Shown: positions 1-7,560 of the stretch, in pieces
Layout: every line of letters starts with the position of its first letter
Numbering within the stretch: the stretch's first letter is position 1
DNA from: Serratia silvae
GTDB taxonomy: Bacteria > Pseudomonadota > Gammaproteobacteria > Enterobacterales > Enterobacteriaceae
Length of the DNA stretch: 64,000 bases
Direction of reading: 5' to 3'
Assembly (NCBI RefSeq): GCF_023282985.1
Contig: NZ_JAGQDC010000021.1
Span: forward strand, 1 to 64,000
Program-made: the position numbers and the translations under genes
The notes under the pieces: model-generated
Database searches by the model: none
What the model was told of the DNA's origin: nothing
What the model saw: the letters and a program-made list of their open reading frames with translations, nothing else

Positions 1-950
1 TGTTGCATTAAGTGAGGTGGAACTATGCCCCCGTTGGCTTCGATGTATGCTGCCGTCTCTGTATAGCTCCAGTCGTGTTCCTTTTGCTGCTCGTAAGCCA
101 TCGAGATCAGATTAAGCGTGTTCATCTTGATGCTGTGGACTTCTTCCTCTCGGCGGGCCTTCAGCATTGCAGATCGCAGGGCGCTTAATGACTTTGCTGT
201 CTCTCCAATTCCCACGCTGACGTTGAGTAACATCTGCAACTTTTTGTGATCGGGGTGAGTGCCTCTGTCTTCTTTTTTTTCACCGGCGTGATCTTCCGCC
301 TCCTCGTCCAGTAAATCTAAAGAGCGATTTCGGGCCCGCTCCATGAGTTTTAAGTGGGAGTAGACCATCGCCATGGAACGAGCTTCGATAGTGTTCAGAA
401 AATTGGGATCGCTCATCTCCTCCAGGGCGTCTTCAATATCTTGCGGTCGCGGCGATGCGTAACGACCGTGGATAATGCAATCCTCATTCATCTGCCCAAA
501 CCGGCGACCGCCCCGGGGTTTAGGCACATGGACGAGGGCTGTATCGTCAACCCCATTAGACGCGGGTGATATGATCTTTTTGTCGCTTCGATGATCACTA
601 CTTTTTTGTGATCTTTTTGAGGCTGGCGTGTCAGCGCTAAATGGCGCATCACCAGTTCTGGCGCGACGTGCGCGGCTTTTTCTGTGGGCAGTGATCACAT
701 GATCACTATCATCAACAACGGTGTGATCACCTGAATGATCACGCTTTTGATCACCTTTCGTGATCTTTTTGGCCACGGCTTTTTTGCCGCGTTTGGGTTG
801 GGGAGCCTGCCCTTCGGCGGAGGCCTTCTTTTTCAGCTCTCTGCGGGCCGTGTTGGGGTTCAACCCGTGCGCTTCAGCATATTCCTTAACAGTGATCCCC
901 CGCTCGCTCTGAAGCGCGGCAAAACGTTCTCTGTGTTCGTCCCAACTCAT
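1..950 (-). CDS. pacA: PacA-like small terminase / pac-recognition protein (3' end outside window)
   Basis: Read leftward from an ATG at 950, an open frame runs off the window edge (about 316 codons). The N-terminus begins MSWDEHRERFAAL and continues with a helix-turn-helix ending LNPNTARREL, closely resembling what I remember of P1 PacA. A charged, His/Asp/Lys-rich linker follows, encoded by the GATC-rich pac region, and then a helical part. PacA binds pac and, with PacB, starts headful packaging. This stretch was not called as a gene in the frames supplied but is clearly coding. A late-type promoter lies just upstream at 988-1005. The remaining C-terminus and PacB should lie left of the window. 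Confidence 0.88.
   Translation of the reverse strand, partial: MSWDEHRERFAALQSERGITVKEYAEAHGLNPNTARRELKKKASAEGQAPQPKRGKKAVAKKITKGDQKRDHSGDHTVVDDSDHVITAHRKSRARRARTGDAPFSADTPASKRSQKSSDHRSDKKIISPASNGVDDTALVHVPKPRGGRRFGQMNEDCIIHGRYASPRPQDIEDALEEMSDPNFLNTIEARSMAMVYSHLKLMERARNRSLDLLDEEAEDHAGEKKEDRGTHPDHKKLQMLLNVSVGIGETAKSLSALRSAMLKARREEEVHSIKMNTLNLISMAYEQQKEHDWSYTETAAYIEANGGIVPPHLMQ
573..765. promoter_or_regulatory. pac: Putative pac packaging site: nine TGATC Dam elements inside pacA
   Basis: Nine GATC sites, each preceded by T, lie in 193 bp: 573, 593, 610 in one group and 693, 701, 725, 737, 749, 762 in a second. About 0.8 would be expected by chance. P1 pac is likewise a bipartite cluster of TGATC(A/G) hexamers inside pacA whose cleavage depends on Dam methylation. 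Position, bipartite shape and gene context all agree. The actual cut position cannot be read from sequence. Confidence 0.85.
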
Positions 951-987
951 TGATGCTACTCAGGCCTTTTTTCAATACATGGCAGGC

Positions 988-1005
988 TGTATATCAAAAG
1001 TGAGT
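988..1005 (-). promoter_or_regulatory. Late-type promoter of pacA
   Basis: On the minus strand ACTCAC is followed after six bases by TATACA, the layout shared with eight other late units in this window. Expected start of transcription is near 981, about 30 bases before the pacA ATG. Confidence 0.65.
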
Positions 1006-1085
1006 AATGAAACCGGCACCCCTATCTACAATCATGTTTTCGTAATCATTAACCAATAAAATGCAATTGATTATCAGGTATTCGC

Positions 1086-1114
1086 TTGATTAAGGGATCC
1101 CGGTGCGATAATCT
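1086..1114 (+). promoter_or_regulatory. Sigma70-like promoter of parMR
   Basis: TTGATT, 17-base spacer, TAATCT, with parM starting 36 bases downstream. ParMR systems place the centromere parC here and use it as operator. I see no obvious long direct-repeat array between 1006 and 1150, so parC is either degenerate or overlaps the promoter. Confidence 0.55.
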
Positions 1115-1150
1115 TCTCGCCGTGTTTACCTAACAGAGAAAGGCGAAAAA

Positions 1151-2251
1151 ATGAGTAAAAACAATCCGGTTTATGTGGCTCTGGACTGCGGTTCTGGCAA
1201 CGTTGCAACAGTCATGGAAAACAAAGGCGCGGTACAAATCCGTGTCACTCCATCGTTTGTATCGCGGGTGCTTGGCCAGGCGCATGAGAGTGACTCGAAA
1301 ACTAACTGGGTGACAATAGGTGCCAGCGGCGAACTGGAAACCTACACAGTGATGAATAAAGCGGTCGGGGCTATTGATACCCGGACACCAGACTATCAGC
1401 TGAGTGCCGCTTGCCGCGTGCTGGTCGTGAACGCCCTAACCTCACTTAAGCTTGGCGGCCGCAAAGTTATTATCGCCGACACGCTGCCGGCCGATCAGTA
1501 TTACGACGATAACAACGCTATCAATCGCCAACAAATCGAACTGAAGCGTAAATCCTTAATGACTGCTGTCACAAACGCCACCAGCGATATCGCGGCTCCT
1601 GACATTGTATGCGTCGAAATCATGCCCGAGGCTGTGACAGCTTATAACGCCGCGCTGTATACCCAAGACGGGCAAGACAACCCTTACCTGATTGGTGCCA
1701 AGGATGTGGCCATCGTTGATATTGGCCGCTATACATGCGACATAGCGCACCTGGACTGTGATAACCACACCCTGTTCTCACGCGGAACTACGCCGCGTGG
1801 TGTACACATCATGCTTGAAGCAGTGAAGCTGCAAATGCTGGCCCAGGCAGAAACCATTGGCATCCCGGTAGAAAAGATCCGCGCCATGACGCTTGACGAT
1901 ATCGATGCGATCGTTCGCAAGGGCTACTACGGTTCGTCTATCGAGGCGCTGAAGGATAAGCGAATCTATCTCGATGACATCATCACTGCGGCGGCCGCCA
2001 GCTTTGCCAGCGAAATTAACTATTATCTTAAAACGATCGTTAAGTCGCTTGGCAGCATTGATGCCCTGATTATTGTCGGTGGCGGCGCTTATTATATTTG
2101 CGGCCTGCTCCGTGGGATCCCTAACTTTGCCGATTGGCATGATAACGTGGTTGTGCCCCACCAGCCTGAGACTGCTGTTGCGCGTGGCGCTTATCTAGCT
2201 TTACTCGCCCGGCATGATGTAGAAGACGAACAATCTGAAATAGAGGCTTAA
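1151..2251 (+). CDS. parM: ParM-like actin-family partition ATPase
   Basis: The 366-residue protein shows the actin/Hsp70 ATPase layout: an N-terminal phosphate loop (YVALDCGSGN), a second phosphate motif near the middle (IVDIGRYTCD) and a C-terminal adenosine motif (IIVGGGAYY). Length and motifs fit plasmid ParM/StbA. ParM filaments push sister plasmids apart in the cytoplasm when capped by ParR bound to parC. The start has an AAGGCG ribosome site. It is followed by parR after 3 bases, forming a two-gene operon. P1 itself uses ParA/ParB, so this type II module is a replacement or addition. A chromosomal MreB-like actin is excluded by length and context. Confidence 0.88.
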   Translation: MSKNNPVYVALDCGSGNVATVMENKGAVQIRVTPSFVSRVLGQAHESDSKTNWVTIGASGELETYTVMNKAVGAIDTRTPDYQLSAACRVLVVNALTSLKLGGRKVIIADTLPADQYYDDNNAINRQQIELKRKSLMTAVTNATSDIAAPDIVCVEIMPEAVTAYNAALYTQDGQDNPYLIGAKDVAIVDIGRYTCDIAHLDCDNHTLFSRGTTPRGVHIMLEAVKLQMLAQAETIGIPVEKIRAMTLDDIDAIVRKGYYGSSIEALKDKRIYLDDIITAAAASFASEINYYLKTIVKSLGSIDALIIVGGGAYYICGLLRGIPNFADWHDNVVVPHQPETAVARGAYLALLARHDVEDEQSEIEA

Positions 2252-2254
2252 TTT

Positions 2255-2746
2255 ATGGCTGATAACAAACGCCGCTTGCTCCAGCTCAATCTAGACAAGG
2301 TTGCCGTGCACAGCTACTACGGTAAACGCTTTGTCGATAAGCACCAGAAACTAGACGCGCTAGCATCGCGGCAGGCTCTCCTGTTCAACTCGATCAGCAT
2401 CGGTAACATGGTTATTGAGAGCGGCTTAGATAGCGCATTCAAGGCGCTGGATAATTCGACGTTTGCTAACGCCAATAAAGCGGAAAGGGCCGAAATGATT
2501 TTGCGCGCCCTGGAACTGTTCTGCGGTGTCCGGCCCACCAGCACTAGCAACAGCGCCAATGCTCTTACGCCAGTGCCGCAGGAACCTGAGCGATCCGAGC
2601 CCGATCTGACTTCAGCGCCACCTGTCAAAGCACGCAAGCAACCTACACAGCCTGATGTTGCAGAATCGGTTGAAGGCGAATCCACCAGCGTGATGGCCAT
2701 GCCGCCAAAAGGTAGCAAGAGGCGAACGTTTACCGCTAAAGGGTAG
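2255..2746 (+). CDS. parR: ParR-like centromere-binding adaptor
   Basis: This 163-aa protein directly follows parM. Its N-terminal ~85 residues are helical and basic, compatible with the ribbon-helix-helix DNA-binding part of ParR. The C-terminal half is Pro/Ser/Thr-rich and disordered, ending in a basic tail (KGSKRRTFTAKG), as expected for the region that contacts ParM. ParR sequences are highly diverged, so the call rests on position, size and architecture rather than on a conserved motif. The 3' end overlaps the convergent gene 2736-3143 by 11 bases, and no terminator separates them. Confidence 0.72.
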   Translation: MADNKRRLLQLNLDKVAVHSYYGKRFVDKHQKLDALASRQALLFNSISIGNMVIESGLDSAFKALDNSTFANANKAERAEMILRALELFCGVRPTSTSNSANALTPVPQEPERSEPDLTSAPPVKARKQPTQPDVAESVEGESTSVMAMPPKGSKRRTFTAKG

Positions 2747-3143
2747 CCAGAAGCGAACGTTTAGCTAATATCCGATGAAATAGTTCCCTACCAAAAGCCA
2801 TTGCTCTTAGCGTGGCTTTTTCTTTTTCCTCGCCCAGTAACGTCTCTTTGATGACTGTTGTCGACAGATCGATTCTCCGGCCGTTGCGGAACTTGAAATA
2901 GTGGCTGCTGATCGCCTTAAGGTGGAACGTTCTAGGCCGCACATCATCGTCTAGTACACAATCAGCCTGCGCGGAGCGGTAAAACCCCTTCAGGCGAATG
3001 TATATGTCGTTCTTTTCAACGAGGAGGCCTGGATAGGCTTTCTGAAGCAGGACTGTTAACTCTGGGGCCGACACCGGCCGGTTCAACCGCAGCATAAAAT
3101 CGGCGACTTCTGCGCTACTGATGCGCGGGCACTTTTCCTGCAT
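2736..3143 (-). CDS. Hypothetical protein, possibly DNA-binding
   Basis: This 135-aa basic protein of unknown family has an N-terminal segment (about residues 8-50) that reads like a small winged helix, with short helices followed by a Lys/Arg-rich part. It is convergent with parR and overlaps its 3' end by 11 bases. The upstream region (3162-3188) is AT-rich and carries degenerate copies of the CTAATTA-type motif found at other early promoters here, so it may belong to the repressed early set. No function can be assigned. Confidence 0.6.
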   Translation of the reverse strand: MQEKCPRISSAEVADFMLRLNRPVSAPELTVLLQKAYPGLLVEKNDIYIRLKGFYRSAQADCVLDDDVRPRTFHLKAISSHYFKFRNGRRIDLSTTVIKETLLGEEKEKATLRAMAFGRELFHRILAKRSLLATL

Positions 3144-3287
3144 AGCAACTTTCCTTACCGCTTGTCACTAATAAACTAATTAATTTTACATAACGATAAT
3201 AACGGCCGGTTTATGAAGTATCAATCTAAACAGCCAGGCAAAGTTCACAAGTGTTAAAGGCCAGGCGTGGCTTTCTTGTCCTCGTTA

Positions 3288-3304
3288 GTCTAATTGTCTA
3301 ATTA
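3288..3304. promoter_or_regulatory. Tandem GTCTAATT operator-like repeats
   Basis: GTCTAATTG and GTCTAATTA occur head to tail with an 8-base step, upstream of the gene starting at 3385. The 9-mer GTCTAATTA recurs in five intergenic regions of this window. It partly resembles my recollection of the P1 C1 operator core (CTAATAAATTT). Confidence 0.45.
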
Positions 3305-3384
3305 TTTGTTTACAGGCACCCTCAATGAGGGTATTGTCATGCTCATGGAAGCACTTAGCCGCTAACTTCAAGAAGGACTGGACA

Positions 3385-4014
3385 ATGAGCAAGACAGCAA
3401 TCAACGCACTGATAAAAGCACAAGATATAGTCACCGCTGCTGGTGTATCCCTTGATCTTGTTGGTTACCTTACAAGTGCCTGGCGTAAGAATTGGCGGAG
3501 CGCTGACCATATGGCCAGCCTCATCATTGATTCAGTCGCTAATGCTTTCCAGTGCGAGAACAGCACTACCTTAGATGCAAACCTTTATAACGACATGAGC
3601 CAAGCGGCTACTGGTTATGTTGAATCCAACCTCGATACCTGGAACCAAGCAGAATTTAGCAAGCTGAATAGAACTATCGCCGATGAGTTGATGCGCCTGG
3701 CTGAGATGGTAGAAAAGAACACTATTTTTGAGGCTCATGCCGCAGCACTGGTAATGAATCACGAAATTGATGAGCTGGCGCAGAAACTTGCCGACAGACG
3801 TTGCTACTGGATGAGTGCAGAAGCTGTACGCAATAACCAACAGGACGTAATCGCACAATACAAACGTGATGCTTTCAACAACGGCCCTCGCGTGGCTAAT
3901 CACATCATCAAGGTGATTGTTAATGCTCGGCGAATTGCTGAGACGTTGACAGGGTACCTTGAAACAGAACCTCAATCAGTAGCAGAACATACCCACTCAG
4001 ATATCCCATTTTAA
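3385..4014 (+). CDS. Hypothetical protein, 209 aa
   Basis: I chose the ATG at 3385 (MSKTAINALIKAQ) because AAGGA sits 8 bases upstream; the longer frame from 3325 has no ribosome site and covers a small hairpin (ACCCTC/GAGGGT, about 3319-3333). The protein is mostly helical, lacks membrane segments and signal peptide, and resembles no family I can name. It is the first gene of a rightward run of small genes preceded by tandem operator-like repeats at 3288, which suggests phage-repressor control. A GC-rich hairpin (GCGCCC/GGGCGC near 4021-4036) follows the stop and may terminate part of the transcript. Confidence 0.65.
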   Translation: MSKTAINALIKAQDIVTAAGVSLDLVGYLTSAWRKNWRSADHMASLIIDSVANAFQCENSTTLDANLYNDMSQAATGYVESNLDTWNQAEFSKLNRTIADELMRLAEMVEKNTIFEAHAAALVMNHEIDELAQKLADRRCYWMSAEAVRNNQQDVIAQYKRDAFNNGPRVANHIIKVIVNARRIAETLTGYLETEPQSVAEHTHSDIPF

Positions 4015-4065
4015 TCAGCCGCGCCCTACGGGGCGCTTCGTTAATACCACTAAGAGGGTTTCACG

Positions 4066-4281
4066 ATGGGATATTTACTAAACAAATTTTACATGCTTAA
4101 AGGCGCTACAGCATTCAAACGGGCGAATGGCACCGTAGTAGCAAGCCTGACAGTAAAGCTAAATCGCGATGATTGGCAAATGATCAACGCGATGGTGGAA
4201 GGCGCATATAACGCCGGGCTCGCCGCTGGCAGTGAACAGCGCGCAGCGGAAATCCGTGAAGCCTTGGGTTTAGAAAAATAG
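4066..4281 (+). CDS. Hypothetical small phage protein, 71 aa
   Basis: An ATG follows AGAGGG by 7 bases. The product is a basic, mixed helix/strand protein without membrane segments; its C-terminal half looks like one helix rich in Ala and Glu. It lies between the 209-aa gene and a frameshifted small gene, in the same direction. Family unknown. Confidence 0.6.
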   Translation: MGYLLNKFYMLKGATAFKRANGTVVASLTVKLNRDDWQMINAMVEGAYNAGLAAGSEQRAAEIREALGLEK

Positions 4282-4289
4282 AAGGTTTG

Positions 4290-4434
4290 ATGATGCAACT
4301 CGAACAAAAAGCAGATTGGCGGCGACAACGATAGCGAATACCAAATTTACCTAGCCTGCGCTGACGATGGTAAAGGTAACGAATTCATGACAGGCAAGCC
4401 GCTGAAAACCTATGACGAATGGGTTAATAGCTAA
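4290..4434 (+). pseudogene. Frameshifted small phage gene
   Basis: Reading from ATGATG at 4290 gives a short peptide ending at TAG 4332-4334. The +1 frame from the AAAAA run at 4306 onwards codes a well-formed tail to a TAA at 4432-4434 (contains DNDSEYQIYLACADDGKGNE), typical of a small phage protein family. Removing one A from the run would join both parts into a 47-residue protein. It is either a decayed gene, a sequencing error in a homopolymer, or, less likely, a programmed shift. Confidence 0.5.
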
Positions 4435-4455
4435 ACAAGAACAGAGGATTGCACG

Positions 4456-4665
4456 ATGGAAAAACAACACGTCAACATTACACAGATGCGCGTCGGAGAC
4501 ATCGTTTACGCGCACGGAGCTCGTTTCCGCATCAAGGAAATCCGTAATTATGCGTTGAGCTCTTATCCTACCCGTCAAGGGCCGCAGCATGTAGCTGTGA
4601 ATAAGGACTGGAACTTCCAAGGAAACCACAACGTTAGTTTGTGGATTGAACCACGCAGCCATTAA
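4456..4665 (+). CDS. Hypothetical small phage protein, 69 aa
   Basis: It starts at ATG 4456 behind AGAGGA. The protein has a strand-rich core (MRVGDIVYAHGARFRIKEI) that reads like a small barrel with a recurring turn, then ends in VSLWIEPRSH. No catalytic signature is seen. It belongs to the rightward small-gene cluster and is followed by a GC-rich hairpin near 4673-4690. Confidence 0.62.
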   Translation: MEKQHVNITQMRVGDIVYAHGARFRIKEIRNYALSSYPTRQGPQHVAVNKDWNFQGNHNVSLWIEPRSH

Positions 4666-4803
4666 TACCCACCGCGCCTTACGGGGCGCACAACGGAAAG
4701 AGCATTGGAGCCGTACGCGGAAGCGCGAAAGGCCGACCAACACCAGGGGAACGGCAACGATGATATGCGTTGCAGCGACTCCAGTGCTCTCCCCGTTGTG
4801 GTG

Positions 4804-4821
4804 TAGCTCAGTGGTCAGAGC
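4804..4821 (+). other. tRNA D-arm-like remnant
   Basis: The bases TA then GCTC-AGTGGTCA-GAGC form a textbook tRNA positions 8-25 block (D-stem of four pairs, GG in the loop). The downstream anticodon and T arms do not fold into a cloverleaf and no GTTCGA is present, so this is at most a 5' tRNA fragment. Confidence 0.35.
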
Positions 4822-4873
4822 GGGCTATGGAATAATACGTATGTTGCAGGTGATGAGGTCGAGGGGGAATGAT

Positions 4874-5110
4874 ATGCCACGGTTTGTGATTGTGACAATG
4901 TTGGAAGATGGCGACGAAGAGTTTGTGCATATCAGGAACGGCATTGAAGGATCGGATTATGTGACATTGTGCGGCTTAGATGGTGGCGTTTCAGGCTCAG
5001 AACAATCATCAAGGCCTGCGTCAAAAAATGCAAAGGTAACTTGCCGTCAATGCTGGGGGATCTGGCTGGCGTGTCGTGGACTAAAAACAACCGACTTTAA
5101 GGCGGAGTGA
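4874..5110 (+). CDS. Hypothetical small zinc-finger-like protein, 78 aa
   Basis: I place the start at the ATG at 4874 (MPRFVIVTMLEDGDEEF), which has a strong GAGGGGGA ribosome site; the longer frame from 4646 runs through non-coding sequence. The protein has a strand-rich N-terminus, then a Cys in TLCGLDGG and a CRQC pair near the C-terminus, which together could bind one zinc. Its stop overlaps the start of the next gene (TGATG at 5108-5112), implying coupled translation. Function unknown. Confidence 0.6.
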   Translation: MPRFVIVTMLEDGDEEFVHIRNGIEGSDYVTLCGLDGGVSGSEQSSRPASKNAKVTCRQCWGIWLACRGLKTTDFKAE

Positions 5111-5619
5111 TGGAAAATCGTATCCGTTCATTGCGGCAGTTTCGAGCTGGCACAAGCGAATATAGCATAGATGGCTATATCCACTGGCTGAAGAACGACG
5201 CTATGTTTTTTGACGCTGACTACCAGCGCGGTTACGTCTGGGGGGAAGAACAGCAGCAGGCCTTTTTGCATGCGATCGTTGCTGGCTTTCCACTTGGCCA
5301 TGTGGCCATTGCCAAAACCCCAGACTGGTGTGAAAAAGAAGGCCCGTATCTGGAAGTAGTCGATGGTAAGCAGCGTCTTACAACGCTGAAGCTCTTTATC
5401 ACAAACAGCATCCCCTTTATCATCGATGGCACGCCGGTATACTGGCGCGAACTGAGCAGGCCTGAACAACTCGCATTCGGCAAGACCAGTCTGCCCGCAG
5501 TGATACTTGATGACGCTGGCCGGAATGACCTTCTGAATTATTTTATTGCGGTCAACTTTACCGGCGTTCCGCAGAGCGAAGAGCATAAGCGCCACGTATT
5601 GAAACTGAAGGGAGAGTGA
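5110..5619 (+). CDS. DUF262 / GmrSD-N-like (ParB/Srx fold) protein
   Basis: The 169-aa product carries the DUF262 signature: FDADYQRGYVW near residue 37 and VVDGKQRLTTL near residue 87, followed by a strand/helix pattern. This fold is the N-terminal half of GmrS/GmrD-type modification-dependent restriction proteins, where it binds nucleotide. Here it stands alone at about the size of one domain, without the DUF1524 HNH nuclease domain. It could be a regulator, an anti-restriction decoy or a defence remnant. Translation is coupled to the upstream gene through TGATG. Confidence 0.75.
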   Translation: MENRIRSLRQFRAGTSEYSIDGYIHWLKNDAMFFDADYQRGYVWGEEQQQAFLHAIVAGFPLGHVAIAKTPDWCEKEGPYLEVVDGKQRLTTLKLFITNSIPFIIDGTPVYWRELSRPEQLAFGKTSLPAVILDDAGRNDLLNYFIAVNFTGVPQSEEHKRHVLKLKGE

Positions 5620-5620
5620 C

Positions 5621-5866
5621 ATGGCCGAGCTAACAGCAGAAGAAGCGAAGTGGGTTAAGCAAGTGAACGCCCTTCTAAAAAAATGCCCATCTAAGCGGAT
5701 CGGCTTCTATACCATCGGTGATGATTGTGTCGGGCTTTACGACACGGACTATCAAGATGAGATCGACGCGGCGGATGTCGACTTAGTTCCGGCGCTTAAC
5801 AAAACCGGACACGGATTTAGCGAGGATATTTATTTTCCTAATGCTGTCCAAGGCGTATGCGGCTAA
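5621..5866 (+). CDS. Hypothetical phage protein, 81 aa
   Basis: The ATG at 5621 lies 2 bases after the stop of the DUF262-like gene, with GGGAGAG as ribosome site. The acidic protein has a single domain that reads helix, strand (KRIGFYTIGDDCVGLYD), acidic helix, then a C-terminal strand. I recognise the type from enterobacterial prophages but know no function. Confidence 0.65.
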   Translation: MAELTAEEAKWVKQVNALLKKCPSKRIGFYTIGDDCVGLYDTDYQDEIDAADVDLVPALNKTGHGFSEDIYFPNAVQGVCG

Positions 5867-5876
5867 GGGGTGATGC

Positions 5877-6278
5877 ATGACCAGATCAACGGTAACTATC
5901 GCCAGCGATGTATCAATGCACGGCAGCGCGAGCGTAGAAGAGCAGCAATCTATTGCGCTGGAATTGATATCGCTCCGTAGGGAATTGCTGTCAGAAAGGG
6001 AGGCGCAGAGCAAACAGGCTGATTTGTATTTGTGCCGTGTTACCCGTGGCGGGGAGGAACTGTATTCGCCGTGCGGTAAGGACTACCCTCGCGGCAGGGG
6101 ATATTTCACCGCCCCACCTACACCAGCGTCGCTAGATTTTGGCAAACTGGCAAAGGAGATAGTAGAGAACCTAGTTGACTGTGGCCCTGTTGACGATGAT
6201 TTAATTGCTCAGTATGAGGCATTTGTCCAAAAGACCTGCCGCGCCGCAATGCTCGGCTCTAGGTCAAAGTCGAGTTAA
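5877..6278 (+). CDS. Hypothetical protein, 133 aa
   Basis: It opens at the second of two near ATGs, 10 bases downstream of the previous gene. The N-terminal third contains a helix likely to coil (VEEQQSIALELISLRRELL). The remainder has a Pro/Gly-rich turn region and an acidic helix. No motif is recognisable. It belongs to the same rightward cluster and is followed after 7 bases by an Xre-type regulator. Confidence 0.55.
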   Translation: MTRSTVTIASDVSMHGSASVEEQQSIALELISLRRELLSEREAQSKQADLYLCRVTRGGEELYSPCGKDYPRGRGYFTAPPTPASLDFGKLAKEIVENLVDCGPVDDDLIAQYEAFVQKTCRAAMLGSRSKSS

Positions 6279-6285
6279 AAAGATA

Positions 6286-6501
6286 ATGAGAAAATCACCG
6301 ACACCACAAGAAATAAGAGCCGCCCGCGATTCGGCTAAGTTAACACAAGGCGCAGCTGCTGCCCTGGTACATTCTGCCGCTGGCACATGGCAACAATGGG
6401 AAGCCGGTGACAGAAAGATGCACCTCGGCTTCTGGGAGCTATTTTTGATAAAAACAAAGCAGTTGGAACTATTCGTAATACAAGCAGAAGGAACGCCATA
6501 A
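6286..6501 (+). CDS. Small Xre/Cro-type helix-turn-helix protein
   Basis: I start at ATG 6286 (MRKSPTPQEIRAAR), 7 bases after the previous stop; the longer frame from 6205 would run inside the upstream gene. The 71-aa product is a single HTH domain: LTQGAAAALVHSAAGTWQQW covers helices 2 and 3. Single-domain Cro-like repressors of this form are common in prophage early regions. Its stop overlaps the next start (TAATG at 6499-6503). Confidence 0.75.
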   Translation: MRKSPTPQEIRAARDSAKLTQGAAAALVHSAAGTWQQWEAGDRKMHLGFWELFLIKTKQLELFVIQAEGTP

Positions 6502-6944
6502 TGAAACTGGAGAAAACAGTTAAAACGGTTCGTGCAACCGTTATCTATAGTGCGGTTGTAGAGTCTGTTGTCGTGCGAGGCGGAGAAGACGTACTGACGA
6601 AAGAGCAAGAACTATCAGGATCCATATCCGTAGAGTTTCCTTCTGACCCCCACCCTCTCTACGCTTCCGTTCTCATTGCCGATGCAATTTGCAAGGCTAA
6701 TAACATTGAGATCAAGGGGCGAAATGTATCAGTGCCTGGCGTAAGTGTTGAGCGAGTTCGTAATGATAAAAAAATTAGTATTGGGCGCACCTCTGGCCCT
6801 GGAATGGCGCTGATAGACGGGTACATGACCCTATCATTGGATCTAGATGCTAACACGCAGTGGCTGACTGAAATTGCTAGTAATTGCCCTGGGGAGTTCA
6901 CCCAGGCGTCATACCTGGACGCAATGCTGAAATCCTATGAGTAA
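6501..6944 (+). CDS. Hypothetical protein, 147 aa
   Basis: It is translationally coupled to the HTH gene. The sequence alternates short strands throughout, is free of Trp/Cys motifs apart from one central segment, and has no membrane segment; a beta-sandwich is plausible. A hairpin (TAGCGCC/GGCGCTA, 6945-6964) begins at the stop and the strong terminator at 7101 follows, closing this rightward cluster. Confidence 0.6.
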   Translation: MKLEKTVKTVRATVIYSAVVESVVVRGGEDVLTKEQELSGSISVEFPSDPHPLYASVLIADAICKANNIEIKGRNVSVPGVSVERVRNDKKISIGRTSGPGMALIDGYMTLSLDLDANTQWLTEIASNCPGEFTQASYLDAMLKSYE

Positions 6945-7100
6945 TAGCGCCGAGGGTGGCGCTAATAAGCGTTGGCAGAGTACGGTGTTTGAGTTATTGT
7001 AGGTTCACTGCCGTACAGGCAGAAAAAGCGTTAAATTTCAATTTAAACAATGAATTATCTCCTTAACGTACGTTTTCGTTCCATTGGCCCTCAGACCCCG

Positions 7101-7125
7101 AAAAGCCCCACTCGCTGGGGCTTTT
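7101..7125. terminator. Bidirectional intrinsic terminator
   Basis: A 10-bp perfect stem (AAAAGCCCCA / TGGGGCTTTT) with a 5-base loop lies between the rightward cluster ending at 6944 and the leftward cluster ending at 7141, with A and T runs serving both directions. Confidence 0.85.
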
Positions 7126-7140
7126 GCATTCTATGCTCTA

Positions 7141-7377
7141 CTACCAGAAATCATTATCGTGAATGGCTGGTCTGGTGTCGGCTCTGAGGCTGAGTTTTCG
7201 ATAATAAAACCAACCTCCTCGATCTTCCCGCAACAACGGTAGCTCATCTTCCGGCAAATCGGTGAAAATAGAACGAGCAAGCCGCTCTTGCTCTTCCGTC
7301 ATGCCGATATAGCACTGGTTTTCATGGGTGATTAATGCCCCATCAGGATGGCGTATATCCGTAGGCGGTCGATCCAT
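7141..7377 (-). CDS. Hypothetical small phage protein, 78 aa
   Basis: This is the last gene of the long leftward early operon. The protein starts MDRPPTDIRHPDGALITHEN and has a helical middle (EEQERLARSIFTDLPEDELP). The ribosome site before 7377 is weak. An overlapping alternative frame starting 7406 (MNISTEKLKQWIDR) enters the same area, so an N-terminal frameshift is possible. Family known to me only as a prophage hypothetical. Confidence 0.5.
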   Translation of the reverse strand: MDRPPTDIRHPDGALITHENQCYIGMTEEQERLARSIFTDLPEDELPLLREDRGGWFYYRKLSLRADTRPAIHDNDFW

Positions 7378-7402
7378 TGTTTCAATTTCTCAGTTGATAT
7401 GT

Positions 7403-7555
7403 TCATGCATCACCCTGCTTTCGCTCAAGATACTGGCTGTATCTGTTGTGGCCACACTTGTTACATTTCCATTCGCTACGAGCATACAGAGCTTCATCAC
7501 CGTGAATTGTTCTGATAAGTAGATATTCGTGTTTGCAGAACATTATCTTAAACAT
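7403..7555 (-). CDS. Small zinc-ribbon-like phage protein, 50 aa
   Basis: This short gene reads from ATG 7555 to TGA 7403-7405. The product has a CKH at residue 7 and a CNKCGH near residue 31, giving three Cys and two His suited to a single zinc site, and an otherwise charged composition. Such mini zinc ribbons are common in lambdoid early regions. An alternative start is ATG 7543. A purine-rich ribosome site (AGGAGGGG) lies upstream and overlaps the end of the neighbouring broken gene. Confidence 0.55.
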   Translation of the reverse strand: MFKIMFCKHEYLLIRTIHGDEALYARSEWKCNKCGHNRYSQYLERKQGDA

Positions 7556-7560
7556 TCCCA

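Noticed and set aside
4646-4873. N-terminal extension of the gene at 4874
   Set aside because: The extension covers the tRNA-like fragment and a GC-rich hairpin and has no ribosome site; the ATG at 4874 has a strong one.
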